In this document: piece by piece, positions 8,877 through 17,914 of the stretch
How positions within the stretch are numbered: the stretch's first letter is position 1
Layout of the letters: each line of letters starts with the position of its first letter
Made by a program: the position numbers and the translations under genes
Assembly (NCBI GenBank): GCA_026421185.1
Contig: JAPKCH010000008.1
Coordinates: 1-55,384 of the forward strand
Reading direction: 5' to 3'
Length of the DNA: 55,384 nucleotides
Source of the DNA: Dehalococcoidia bacterium
GTDB lineage: Bacteria; Chloroflexota; Dehalococcoidia; Lucifugimonadales; Lucifugimonadaceae
Notes under the pieces: model-generated
The model's input: only the letters and a program-made list of their open reading frames with translations
What the model was told of the DNA's origin: nothing
Databases searched by the model: none

Positions 8877-9923
8877 ATGAATATTAAACAGGCAATACAT
8901 ATAGTCGTCGAAGGTACTGATCTTGAACAAGATCAGGCAGCCGACGCCATGCGCGAAATAATGACCGGCGATGCGACCCCGGCTCAGTTCGGTGCGTTCC
9001 TAACAGGCTTACGAATGAAGGGTGAAACCCCTTACGAAATCGCCGGTATGGCGAGCGTTATGAGATCGGTTTCACTCCACGTCGAAACCGATCTTGAAAT
9101 GATCGACACCTGCGGCACCGGCGGAAGCGGACTCGACTGGTTCAACATCTCCACCGCATCTGCGTTCGTAGTTGCAGGAGCTGGTGTACCGGTAGCCAAA
9201 CACGGAAACCGTGCAATGTCGGGATCAACTGGTAGCGCAGACGTTTTGGAAACCCTAGGAGTAAACATTGCTCTCGGACCTGGAGGTGTAAAGAACTGCT
9301 TCAATAAAGTCGGAGTTGGATTCATGTTCGCCCAGGCGTTTCATCCAGCAATGAAGTTCGCTGGTCCTCTACGACCACAATTAGGCATTCGAACTATATT
9401 CAACTTCTTGGGACCATTAACCAATCCAGCAGGCGTGAATCGGCAGGTGATTGGTGTTTCCGACGCTGCATTTGCCGAGCGAATCGCCAAAGCATTGGAA
9501 ATTCTTGGAACTCAATACGCATTTGTCGTAAACGCCGAATCAGGCGCTGATGAAATCGATATCGAAGGGCACACACTGCTGTATCAGGTAAACAAAGATG
9601 GCTTGAAGCGTCGACGCACTCGTCCTGCCGATTTCGGATTACAAGAAGGAAAACGAGAACATCTCGTAGTTGAATCGTCCGAAGAATCTGCACAAATTAT
9701 CAAAGATATTTTCGCAGGAGCCGGAAGCGGACACAATCCTCCCGTTGCTCCAGAAACCTCACGCCGAAACGTGGTCGTACTCAACTCTGCCGCTGCTTTG
9801 ATGGCTGCAGGCAAAGCTGTCGCGTTCCAAGAAGCTGCAGAAATGGCACAGGACTCTATCGACTCCGGCGCTGCTCAAGAAAAACTAACTTCGTTAGTCA
9901 AAGTAAGCCAGGAACAGTCTTGA
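8877..9923 (+). CDS. trpD: Anthranilate phosphoribosyltransferase
   Basis: 348 residues, standard family length. It transfers phosphoribose from PRPP to anthranilate. The PRPP-binding glycine-rich motif is CGTGGSG at residues 79-85, where most family members have GTGGDG. The following FNIST, KHGNR and SGSTGSADVLE segments are conserved, as are the anthranilate-binding region (HPAMKFAGPLRPQLGIRT) and NFLGPLTNPA. The ATG at 8877 lies 79 bases after trpG. The stop TGA overlaps the TTG start of trpC as TTGA, indicating coupled translation. Confidence 0.95.
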   Translation: MNIKQAIHIVVEGTDLEQDQAADAMREIMTGDATPAQFGAFLTGLRMKGETPYEIAGMASVMRSVSLHVETDLEMIDTCGTGGSGLDWFNISTASAFVVAGAGVPVAKHGNRAMSGSTGSADVLETLGVNIALGPGGVKNCFNKVGVGFMFAQAFHPAMKFAGPLRPQLGIRTIFNFLGPLTNPAGVNRQVIGVSDAAFAERIAKALEILGTQYAFVVNAESGADEIDIEGHTLLYQVNKDGLKRRRTRPADFGLQEGKREHLVVESSEESAQIIKDIFAGAGSGHNPPVAPETSRRNVVVLNSAAALMAAGKAVAFQEAAEMAQDSIDSGAAQEKLTSLVKVSQEQS

Positions 9924-10735
9924 TCGAAATACCAGGAATACTCGGTGAAATCGTTGAAAAGCGACTAATCACCATCGAACAATCCAAGAAAACCCGACCC
10001 GTATCAGAGATGCGTTTGATCGCGGAAAACGCCAGCGTTCCTCTTTCGCTTCAGCGAACAGTCGCGTCACAGAGAGGCATCTCTCTCATCGCAGAAATGA
10101 AGCGATCGTCACCTTCCGCTGGCTCGCTCGACCCCGATCTTGATCCTGCCCACAGAGCCAGTCTCTACTGCAACGCGGGCGCAACCGCTATTTCTGTCCT
10201 AACAGAACACGATTACTTCACAGGTTCAATCGAAGACCTCGCAGCAGTATCGATCATTGCACGTGCTTCACGCGTTCCAGTACTTCGAAAAGATTTCATA
10301 GTCGACGAGTATCAGGTCCACGAAGCCCGGGCCGCAGGAGCCGACTGCATCCTACTGATCATCGCTTGCCTTGATCCTAAGCAGTACACCGACCTGTTCG
10401 ATCTCTCAACCTCGATGGGTATGGATGTGCTTGTCGAAGTGTTCGATGAACCTGAGCTCAACATCGCTATGACTGAGGTTGAACCGCGCATCGTCGGAAT
10501 CAACAACCGAAATTTGAAAACCCTCCAAACTTCGCTGTCGGTTTTCGAAACACTCGCTCAGAAAATTCCTAACGATCGAATCAAGGTTGCTGAAAGCGGA
10601 ATGCAAAATCCCAGCGATGTTGAACGCATGGGTTACGCCGGTGCGAAAGCGGTACTTGTTGGCGAATCGTTGATGAAGGCCGGAACCGACGTGAGTGAAC
10701 TCGCCGAAGCTATGGCTGCGGTCGAAGTCGGATAA
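9920..10735 (+). CDS. trpC: Indole-3-glycerol phosphate synthase
   Basis: 271 residues, a single-domain (beta/alpha)8 barrel, not fused to TrpF. It cyclises carboxyphenylamino-deoxyribulose phosphate to indole-3-glycerol phosphate. Family motifs are in order: LIAEMKRSSPSAG with the catalytic Glu and Lys, VLRKDFIVDEYQVHEARAAG, VGINNRNLKT, and VAESGM followed by KAVLVGESLM. The TTG start at 9920 overlaps the trpD stop. The stop precedes the trpF start by 4 bases. Confidence 0.96.
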   Translation: MIEIPGILGEIVEKRLITIEQSKKTRPVSEMRLIAENASVPLSLQRTVASQRGISLIAEMKRSSPSAGSLDPDLDPAHRASLYCNAGATAISVLTEHDYFTGSIEDLAAVSIIARASRVPVLRKDFIVDEYQVHEARAAGADCILLIIACLDPKQYTDLFDLSTSMGMDVLVEVFDEPELNIAMTEVEPRIVGINNRNLKTLQTSLSVFETLAQKIPNDRIKVAESGMQNPSDVERMGYAGAKAVLVGESLMKAGTDVSELAEAMAAVEVG

Positions 10736-10739
10736 CCAA

Positions 10740-11396
10740 ATGACTTCAGAGAACATCCGAATCAAAATATGTGGACTGCGTAGCGCCAGTGCGTCGATTG
10801 CAGCATCGGATGCCGGGGCTAATTACCTCGGATTCAACTTCATCGAAGGCGTGCGTCGCCAAATTCAACCTGAAGATGGCAAGCAGATCATTACTGATTA
10901 CAGGTCAGGCAAAAAAACGTTTAACCGCCCGGAACTCGTAGGTCTTTTCCTCAATCAGGACCCGACATTCGTGAACGAAACAGCGCGATACACCCGGCTT
11001 GATTCTCTTCAACTTTGCGGCGACGAAGATGCGGACTACATATCCAAAATCGAACTTCCTGTTTTTAAGATGGTGCGGGTGAAAGAAGGATCAACTCCAT
11101 CCACACTCAACGACTTAGTTGGCCCGTTACTAGAAGCCAGGCACGGCATAGTTCTCGACAGATACGACAAAAAAATACTTGGCGGATCCGGCATTTCCTT
11201 CGACTGGACAGCTGCTGAAGGTGTTGTCGATAGAGACAACGTATTCCTCGCTGGTGGTCTCAACCCCGAGAATGTTCAAAGTGCGATAAAGCAACTATCA
11301 CCGTGGGGAGTCGACGTCGCAAGCGGAGTCGAAACCGACGGCGTGAAAGACCCCTACCTAATTCGAGCGTTCATCGAAGCTGCTCGCAACGCCTGA
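10740..11396 (+). CDS. trpF: Phosphoribosylanthranilate isomerase
   Basis: 218 residues from the ATG at 10740, four bases after trpC. An upstream in-frame start inside trpC would add residues unrelated to the family. The N-terminal KICGLRS motif contains the active-site Cys, and the C-terminal LAGGLNPENV and GVDVASGVE motifs carry the second half of the active site and phosphate binding. The enzyme performs the Amadori rearrangement before TrpC. This is the last tryptophan gene here: trpB and trpA do not follow, and the next gene is an unrelated oxidoreductase 126 bases away. Confidence 0.94.
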   Translation: MTSENIRIKICGLRSASASIAASDAGANYLGFNFIEGVRRQIQPEDGKQIITDYRSGKKTFNRPELVGLFLNQDPTFVNETARYTRLDSLQLCGDEDADYISKIELPVFKMVRVKEGSTPSTLNDLVGPLLEARHGIVLDRYDKKILGGSGISFDWTAAEGVVDRDNVFLAGGLNPENVQSAIKQLSPWGVDVASGVETDGVKDPYLIRAFIEAARNA

Positions 11397-11522
11397 ACTA
11401 CCGGAACAGAGCCAATTCAACTAGCGACCTCGTACTCACACGGCGTAGACTGCGGCGGCACCCGGACAAGCGCTCGTTTCAGCATGACTGAGTAAATATC
11501 AATCTACGGAGTAACCGATCAA

Positions 11523-12539
11523 ATGACCGACAAACTACGAATGGCCCAGTACGGAACTAAGCATGGCCATGCGGAGGGCGTTCTTCAGATCATGCTCGAC
11601 CACTCTGAAGTCGAGGTTGTCGGAGTATTCGAACCCGACGAAGCGCGGCGTCAACAGATTGAAAACGACGCTAGCCAATCGTGGAGTAAAGTTGAGTTCG
11701 TCGATGACCCGTATGAATTTCTAGACGACCCAACTGTAGATTGTGTCGCTTCCGAAGGATCGAACAAAGAAAGCCTCGGCTTCACTGAAGAAATCGTTGG
11801 GGCTGGAAAGCATGTTTTCTACGACAAGCCCGCTGGAAACGACTACAACCGATTCGAGAACATCGTAGAAATCGCCCGTGCACAAGGCACCATGATTCAA
11901 ATGGGTTATATGTTTCGAAAGCACGACGGCTTCGAACGTATCGCCAACTGGGCTCGATCAGGCTTTTTGGGCCACATTTTCCAAGTTCGTGCTCATATGT
12001 CGACATTCCTCCAAGAGAAAAATCCTGAAGGCATGCAGACCGGCAAGGAAGGACTCGCCCACTTCAAGGGCGGCGTGATGTACGACCTCGGAGGGCACAT
12101 GCTCGATCAGGTTGTATGGCTTCTTGGACGACCAAACAAAGTCTCACACTTCTTCCAGAACTCAGCATCTGAAACGCAAGGCGTGATGGACAACACCCTC
12201 GGAGTATTCGAATACTCGAATGCTATGGCGACCGTGGATATTAGTGCGCTCGAAGCACGCCCAATGGCACGCCGATTCGAGGTGTACGGCACCAAAGGCA
12301 CTGCAATCATGGAGCCGTTCGAACCGGCCGACACCATCAAGCTCACACTTGAAGAAGATCAGGGAGAGTACAAAAAGGGCATCAATGTAATCAAGATCGA
12401 ACACCGAGAACGTTACGTCGATACATTCGCTGATCTAGTTCACAATATCAAAGGCGAATCTGAGCCACTCAGAACCCTCGACCACGAACTACTCGTTCAG
12501 GAAACCCTAATGCGAGTCACCGGCGGCCTGAGCGGATAG
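11523..12539 (+). CDS. Gfo/Idh/MocA family oxidoreductase
   Basis: 338 residues. The N-terminal Rossmann domain has the divergent dinucleotide motif YGTKHGHA in place of GxGxxG, a form found in a subgroup of this family. The family motif EKP is present as DKPAG in GKHVFYDKPAGND around residue 104. The C-terminal alpha/beta domain has the conserved GGVMYDLGGHMLDQVVWLLG segment, with the His that usually takes part in catalysis. Members oxidise sugars, inositols or related polyols using NAD(P). The substrate cannot be told. The ATG at 11523 follows a GGAG ribosome binding site. The gene sits after trpF, but the gap and unrelated role suggest a separate transcript. Confidence 0.9.
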   Translation: MTDKLRMAQYGTKHGHAEGVLQIMLDHSEVEVVGVFEPDEARRQQIENDASQSWSKVEFVDDPYEFLDDPTVDCVASEGSNKESLGFTEEIVGAGKHVFYDKPAGNDYNRFENIVEIARAQGTMIQMGYMFRKHDGFERIANWARSGFLGHIFQVRAHMSTFLQEKNPEGMQTGKEGLAHFKGGVMYDLGGHMLDQVVWLLGRPNKVSHFFQNSASETQGVMDNTLGVFEYSNAMATVDISALEARPMARRFEVYGTKGTAIMEPFEPADTIKLTLEEDQGEYKKGINVIKIEHRERYVDTFADLVHNIKGESEPLRTLDHELLVQETLMRVTGGLSG

Positions 12540-12646
12540 GCATCAAGAGAAAATCATGACTGTCCTCTCTCCCAGAGCCGGAGAAATGCGACGAGCGATC
12601 AAGTCGTACTATGACGCCCGAAGCTAAGCGAGAGCGCGACTAACGA

Positions 12647-13069
12647 TTACCCGTGGGCTCGAACATCGACGCCTTCGGGCCAGGCTACTTTGAAAATAGC
12701 GGCAGTCTTGAAGTTGGCCCCAGTAATGGTCGCTTCACGAAGCACGCATCGGTACATGTTCGAACCTGCCAAATCTACGTTCGAGATATCGGCACCGGTG
12801 CAGTTCGTTCGGTAGAGCGTCGATTTTTTCATCGAAGCACCGGAAAGATTTGCTCTTCTCAAGCTCGCTTCGGAAAATACTGCTTCATCAAGATTCGCAC
12901 CAGATAAATTCGCACGTTCTAATAGCGCACGAGTGAAATCCCTACCACGTAGATCCCGACCCGATAGATCGGCTCCCTTAAGATCTAGCTGCTCTGGCGA
13001 ATTTGCACTATGCCACGCGCTGAGATCCTCGGGTGATCCTTCGAGAAGTTCAAAATGTTCCTGATTCAT
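12647..13069 (-). CDS. Pentapeptide repeat protein
   Basis: About 140 residues. From roughly residue 26 onward the sequence follows the A(D/N)Lxx five-residue periodicity: GADLSGRDL, RANLSGANL, RANLSGASM, GADISNVDLAGSN, GANF. This folds as a right-handed quadrilateral beta-helix. The ATG at 13069 is chosen; an upstream TTG at 13090 would add seven residues. Such proteins include DNA-mimic topoisomerase protectors, but most are uncharacterised and nothing here points to a target. It is convergent with the oxidoreductase gene and divergent from glnII. Confidence 0.8.
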   Translation of the reverse strand: MNQEHFELLEGSPEDLSAWHSANSPEQLDLKGADLSGRDLRGRDFTRALLERANLSGANLDEAVFSEASLRRANLSGASMKKSTLYRTNCTGADISNVDLAGSNMYRCVLREATITGANFKTAAIFKVAWPEGVDVRAHG

Positions 13070-13151
13070 CCTACGATTATGTGGGCACAACGGCTGATAG
13101 TCGAATCCGATCGTGAGAATTTAATCGTTTTAACGTTCTCCTGACATATGT

Positions 13152-13184
13152 GTTACAAATTGAAACATCTTTGAAACACGTTTC
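13152..13184 (+). promoter_or_regulatory. Candidate operator upstream of glnII: direct repeats plus palindrome
   Basis: TTGAAAC occurs at 13160-13166 and 13171-13177, exactly 11 bases apart (one helical turn). The second copy is part of the palindrome GAAACACGTTTC (13173-13184). A GTTAC element (13152-13156) precedes them. GTTAC followed by GAAAC resembles the halves of actinobacterial GlnR boxes, which would fit nitrogen control of glutamine synthetase, but the spacing is not canonical. Confidence 0.45.
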
Positions 13185-13355
13185 AGCTAATTTAGTGTGC
13201 GTGGGTTAGTTGGTGGGTATAGTCAACTATCCGAGAGCGCAGTTCACAAGTAAAATTCACATTGCGCAAATATAAAATGATCGCCGGGTTACCCAAATCG
13301 AGCACATGCGGAGATCACGGTGCCAGTATTAAAAGAAGTACGAGGAAATTCAACG

Positions 13356-14381
13356 ATGGTCTATATAGCCGAATATATTTGGATCGATGGCACCGAGCCG
13401 ACCGCCAAGCTGCGATCGAAGGCACAGGTGCTCGCCGATGGTAAAGAGCCTGGAATTTGGGGATTCGACGGATCTTCAACCAATCAGGCAGCGGGTGACC
13501 AATCCGACGTAGTACTGAACCCGGTTCTCGTGGTCAACGACCCAATACGCGGTGGCGCAAACAAGCTTGTTATGTGTGAGACATTACTCACCGACATGAC
13601 TCCGCACCCGACCAACACCCGTGCAAAGTGCGCAGTTACGGCTGAACAGTTCGGCGACATGGATACTTGGTTTGGTCTTGAGCAGGAATACACCTTCTTC
13701 GAAGGCAATTCACCACTCGGCTGGCCTGATAATGGCTTCCCTGCACCTCAGGGCGGTTACTACTGTGGTGTTGGCTCTGACGAAATCTTCGGTCGTGAAG
13801 TTGTAAACGCCCACCTCGAAGCTTGTATCGAAGCTGGTCTTCACATTTCAGGCATCAACGCTGAAGTTATGCCAGGACAGTGGGAATTCCAGATCGGCCC
13901 AGTAACCGCGCCACTAATCGGTGACGAAATGTGGCTCGCTCGATGGTTGCTCTACCGAATCGCAGAAGACTATCTCGGTCCTAAGGGCATCCCAATTTCA
14001 GCAACGCTCGATCCTAAGCCTGTTGCAGGTGACTGGAACGGCGCAGGTTGCCACACAAACTTCTCGACAATCGCTATGCGTGAGTCGTTCGACGCTTGTA
14101 TTGCAGCTGCCGAAGCACTTGGACAGCCTGGCAAGCCAGAACTCCACATCGCAAATTACGGCCCTGGAGTAGAGCTTCGACTCACTGGAGCTCACGAGAC
14201 TCAGCGTTTCGACGAGTACTCATTCGGAGTATCCGACCGTGGTGCTTCAGTACGAATTCCTTGGCAAGTTGAAAAAGCCGGGATGGGTTACATCGAAGAC
14301 CGACGACCAAACGCCAACGTAGATCCATACGTTGTCGCTCAGCTAATCATCGAAACTGTCTGCACAGCTGCTTCTGAGTAG
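13356..14381 (+). CDS. glnII: Glutamine synthetase, type II (eukaryotic-like)
   Basis: 341 residues, much shorter than the ~450-470 residues of type I enzymes and matching GSII. It starts at the ATG 13356 with GAGGAAA upstream; an in-frame GTG at 13320 is less likely. GSII signatures are present: WGFDGSSTNQA near the N-terminus, the FGLEQEYTFF metal-binding segment, INAEVMPGQWEFQIGP, and GAGCHTNFST for ATP binding. The enzyme assimilates ammonium into glutamine with ATP in the cytoplasm. GSII is usual in eukaryotes, rhizobia and some actinobacteria and is patchy elsewhere, so horizontal acquisition at some point is plausible. It is a single-gene unit with its own terminator. Confidence 0.95.
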   Translation: MVYIAEYIWIDGTEPTAKLRSKAQVLADGKEPGIWGFDGSSTNQAAGDQSDVVLNPVLVVNDPIRGGANKLVMCETLLTDMTPHPTNTRAKCAVTAEQFGDMDTWFGLEQEYTFFEGNSPLGWPDNGFPAPQGGYYCGVGSDEIFGREVVNAHLEACIEAGLHISGINAEVMPGQWEFQIGPVTAPLIGDEMWLARWLLYRIAEDYLGPKGIPISATLDPKPVAGDWNGAGCHTNFSTIAMRESFDACIAAAEALGQPGKPELHIANYGPGVELRLTGAHETQRFDEYSFGVSDRGASVRIPWQVEKAGMGYIEDRRPNANVDPYVVAQLIIETVCTAASE

Positions 14382-14404
14382 TTCATGCGTACTAAATAGA
14401 CTAC

Positions 14405-14440
14405 TAAAAGGGGACGGCTTCGGCCATCCCCTTTTTTATT
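14405..14440 (+). terminator. Intrinsic terminator of glnII
   Basis: A GGGGACGGC arm pairs with GCCATCCCC across a TTCG tetraloop, with flanking A-run and T-run. It lies 24 bases after the glnII stop. Confidence 0.93.
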
Positions 14441-14502
14441 TTGCGTATTAGTCGAGAACAGCCCCAGCATGTAAGGGGATCAGATATCCTGCGCCCGTCT
14501 TC

Positions 14503-15828
14503 GTGGCTAACATTTGCCACACACCCTCACGCCCACGCCCGGTAATCGCAATAATCTCCAAAATCCGAAATATTCACTACGGCTGGATAGTCGTACTCGG
14601 CACAGCGCTCATGCTGTTCGGTGGCGCCGGTTCGCGTTTCTCGTTTGGAGTATTTCTAAAGCCAGTTACTGAAGAATTCGACTGGAGCCGAGGCTCTCTC
14701 GCTGGAGCACTCGCTATCGCCGGGCTAGCTACCGGAGCACTCCGCCCCGTCGCAGGTCTACTAGCCGACAAATACGACCCCAAAATAATCGCCTCTATTG
14801 GAGTGTTAATCGGCGGATCAGCACTCTTCGCAATGTCGCAGGTTCAAGAACTCTGGCAGGTCTACCTAACATTTATTGTCATGGGAGTCGGGTTCACCAT
14901 CGCATCGCCAGGCGCCATGGCGAAAATCATCGGAGCATGGTTCACCAAACGTCGTGGACTCGCAATGTCGATTGCCGGAACCGGCTCGGCTGCCGGCGAA
15001 ACCGCACTCGTACCAACTGCTGCAATAGCAGTCGCATACATCGGCTGGCGAGAGGGATACATGATCCTCGGAGCGATACTTGTCGTACTGATATTACCGC
15101 TCGTATTTTTCCTAATAAAGAGCAGACCCGGGCCAGGTCAACACGCCTATGGGTACGTTGAAAGTGAAGTAACAAGCAGAGGGAAAGACTTCAGCAAAGG
15201 ATCCGCCGATCCCAACGCCGGTATGTCACTAGGGCAGGCATGTCGAACAGGGCTATTCTGGCGACTCACTATAGGCTTCTTCATATGAGGCTACACAATG
15301 GGCTTCGTGAATGCCCACTTCGTTGCCTACACGACAGATTTAGGCGCTACGGCAGTTCAAGGCGCAGGTGCACTGGCGACCGTCGGAATAGCAGGGCTCG
15401 TCGGCGGGCTGAGCTTCGGGTATCTGTCCGATAGGTTCGGACGCCGACCTTTCTTAGCTCTCTCCTACGCAATGCGAGCACTCGGATACATCGTACTTAT
15501 GATGGCAACCAGCCTGCCGTTGGCGATTCTTGGAGTCGTGATCATCGGTAGCTCGTGGACCTCAGTGATTTCGCTCACAGGGACGATTACGTCCGATGAG
15601 TTCGGACTTCGAAGACTAGGCACGATATACGGCACCATGTTTATGGTCATGCCGTTCGGCGCATCGAGTGCAGTATGGTTGGGTGGAAATATCTACGACA
15701 CGAATGGCAATTACGATCTCGCCATGTGGCTCAGCCTCGGTATGGCCCTAATTGCCGCAACCGCTATAGCAATGCCAAGCACTGGCATATCAAACAGGCT
15801 CTGGCCAAAAACTTCGCAAGCTCAGTAG
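14503..15828 (+). pseudogene. MFS transporter interrupted by one in-frame TGA
   Basis: The frame opened by a GTG at 14503 runs 261 codons to a TGA at 15286-15288 and continues in the same frame to 15828. Joined, it is ~441 residues with 12 probable membrane segments. The first half has WIVVLGTALMLFGGAGSRFSFGVF, as in monocarboxylate/oxalate-formate type MFS proteins, and an ARW-type inner loop KIIGAWFTKRRG. The second half has GYLSDRFGRRP. The TGA falls in FFI-stop-GYTMGFVNAHFV, a site where relatives often have Cys. One base change from TGC or TGT explains it, so a nonsense mutation or sequencing error is the simplest reading. Both parts otherwise look intact, so the event is recent. Selenocysteine decoding is a remote alternative. 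Confidence 0.8.
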
Positions 15829-15994
15829 CTCGGGCTGTCTACGTAATTTTGTGATTGCGAGGAGTTGGACGACGTGGCAATCAGCGATATCGAGCAACGC
15901 CACGTTAAAATGCTGGCAGCAATCGAACACTCGTGACCATCCACCACAAATAGCCGCAAGAATCAATGGGGATTTTTAGCACCACCAACATGCC

Positions 15995-16498
15995 CTACAG
16001 CCAGCGACCTGTGCGATTTTCCCACTTGGTGTAGATCTCACCAAATTCACGTTCGAGATAAGCTTCTTCGCGCCTGATGACCAAAGCGGTAAGCGCTGCG
16101 ACTCCGAAGAAAACCGATATTAGTATCGCCATCGCATTTATCGAAATCGCCAAGCCAGCAGCGATCAGCAGGAAGCCAGAGTAAATCGGATTACGGGTTC
16201 GTTTGAACGGTCCCGTCGTAATCAACGTATTGGTCGGTTGACCAGGCTCGGGGTGCTCGCCATGAGCGACCATGGTTCTCTGTGCCCAGTAGATCATGAA
16301 GACGCCGACTGTCGCCAAAATCGCACCGATAACGACTCCGGTCATGCCGTCGATGACCCCGCCACGCCAGATGAAAACGTGAATCAGTGCTCCGATAAAA
16401 ACCGGAGTGCCGAAAATCACCGGAGGCAAAGCCGGTAGCTTAAGTTCTGACTTATTACGGTTGTCGCCCGGATCATGGTCGTTGTTGTCGTTCGCCAT
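15995..16498 (-). CDS. Isoprenylcysteine carboxyl methyltransferase-like membrane protein
   Basis: 167 residues with about four hydrophobic segments (near residues 28-48, 53-73, 100-130). The C-terminal region holds the family core: GPFKRTRNPIYSGFLL, followed by REEAYLEREFGEIYTKWENRTGRWL. The RNP-x-Y motif and the downstream E-x-x-L pattern mark the SAM-binding site shared by ICMT and phospholipid N-methyltransferases. Bacterial members methylate small lipophilic or isoprenoid substrates, and the actual substrate is unknown. The ATG at 16498 is followed by a charged Asn/Asp-rich head. It is a single gene on the minus strand, downstream of an FAD oxidoreductase. Confidence 0.85.
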   Translation of the reverse strand: MANDNNDHDPGDNRNKSELKLPALPPVIFGTPVFIGALIHVFIWRGGVIDGMTGVVIGAILATVGVFMIYWAQRTMVAHGEHPEPGQPTNTLITTGPFKRTRNPIYSGFLLIAAGLAISINAMAILISVFFGVAALTALVIRREEAYLEREFGEIYTKWENRTGRWL

Positions 16499-16533
16499 CG
16501 AAAACTTTCTGAGTTATGGGTGCTTTAGAGCAC

Positions 16534-17859
16534 CTACATTGCTGAAGCTGGATCAAGTATTACATTTGCCGCCGTCAAACTATCCTGCAGCTCAGTGATC
16601 GATACGCCACGACTATCGGAGCCTGTCGACGATGCCATCGCCGCTGCGACGCCCGCAGCCTGTCCCATGCCCATCGAGTTGGCGGTGACTCGACTCGATG
16701 CCAACGCTTCTGAAGTCGCAGAATGGCAACGTCCCGCCACCCAAAGGTTTTGTACTCCCTGTGGAAGCAGCGTTCGGTAAGAAATATCGTAAGGGGGCAC
16801 TACTGGCTGGTCATGATAACCGGCGGTGTCTTCTGGGTGACGATCAATTCGCCATGCACCAAGCACAACCACATCGTCCTGACGTTTGGCAGTTCGAATA
16901 TCGTCGCCGGTCAGAATGTAATCGCCAACGATGCGACGAGATTCGCGTGAACCGGCGGTTGGTCCACTCGTAAAGAAATAAGCGTCTTTAAATTCAGGCA
17001 ATTCTTCTTTCCAGAGTTCGAACATCATCCAGGCGTCACGCCGGCCTTGTATTTCAGCGTTAGTCCAGTCGTTCGGATTAGTGGCGTTGCCGGGCGTTCG
17101 AATCACGTTGAAATAAATATCTCGACCCGAAAAAGTCGCTGGCCACGGACCGCCATATAGACCGATCTTGCCTTCAGCACGAGCCTTCTCTAAAACAGCC
17201 GCACACTTACGGCGAAGCTCAAATGTTAGTTCTACAAACCCTATTCGAAAGTGGAGGCTCATCGGCTGTAGTGATTCAGCAACCTCGTAAGGAGCACCCG
17301 CCCATGCAGCCACGTCGGCATCCCCTGTGGCATCGATTACATTCTTGGGGCGAATCGCTACAAGACCGGATTTATTGCTAACTATCACGGTGTCGACTCG
17401 ATCGCCTCCCATGATTACGTCCGACACCTGCGTGTGAAATAGCGGGGTTACGCCCGACTCGATCAACACATCGTCAGAAGCTTTTTTGAACAGTTCGGGA
17501 TCTGTGCGAGGAATCACTCGATCAGGGTGCTTTTCGACTTCGGTGAAGTCGCCATTCACGTTGTAAATGAGATGCGGAGCTTGTCCCGGTTCAACAACTC
17601 CCATTCGTTCGAGCATTTCGAACACCAAGCCGCCCACGACGGGCTTGCCGGTTTCTTCGTAAACAAACCCATCGAATGCAGATCCAATGATGTTCGTGAA
17701 GAACCCGCCGGCGAATCCCATCCGATCAATCGCCATCACCGATGCGCCGTTGCGTGCAGCTCCAACGGCGGCTCCAATACCAGCCAGCCCCGTGCCACAA
17801 ACCAGAACATCCGGTTCTGCAACAACAGGCAGCGATTTTGTGTATCGGACTGTGGGCAT
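16534..17859 (-). CDS. FAD-dependent oxidoreductase (FAD_oxidored family)
   Basis: 441 residues. The dinucleotide-binding fold GTGLAGIGAAVGAARNGASVMAID begins near residue 22. It is followed by GGFFTNIIGSAFDG, typical of the fumarate-reductase-like FAD_oxidored (PF12831-type) proteins. Further conserved pieces are VIDATGDADVAAWAGAP and, near the C-terminus, LWVAGRCHSATSEALASSRVTANSMGMGQAAG, which closes the FAD site. No signal peptide is seen. These enzymes are annotated by family only, and many oxidise or reduce organic acids. It starts at an ATG 55 bases downstream of the aminopeptidase stop on the same strand. Its substrate cannot be inferred from the neighbours. Confidence 0.9.
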   Translation of the reverse strand: MPTVRYTKSLPVVAEPDVLVCGTGLAGIGAAVGAARNGASVMAIDRMGFAGGFFTNIIGSAFDGFVYEETGKPVVGGLVFEMLERMGVVEPGQAPHLIYNVNGDFTEVEKHPDRVIPRTDPELFKKASDDVLIESGVTPLFHTQVSDVIMGGDRVDTVIVSNKSGLVAIRPKNVIDATGDADVAAWAGAPYEVAESLQPMSLHFRIGFVELTFELRRKCAAVLEKARAEGKIGLYGGPWPATFSGRDIYFNVIRTPGNATNPNDWTNAEIQGRRDAWMMFELWKEELPEFKDAYFFTSGPTAGSRESRRIVGDYILTGDDIRTAKRQDDVVVLGAWRIDRHPEDTAGYHDQPVVPPYDISYRTLLPQGVQNLWVAGRCHSATSEALASSRVTANSMGMGQAAGVAAAMASSTGSDSRGVSITELQDSLTAANVILDPASAM

Positions 17860-17914
17860 GATTGATTACTCTCCCTCACTCCAACCTTTTCACCATGGAG
17901 CAAAAGAAAACGTT

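Noticed and set aside
12556-12627. A 23-codon ATG frame after the Gfo/Idh gene
   Set aside because: No ribosome binding site, no recognisable sequence and a length expected by chance; probably not a gene.
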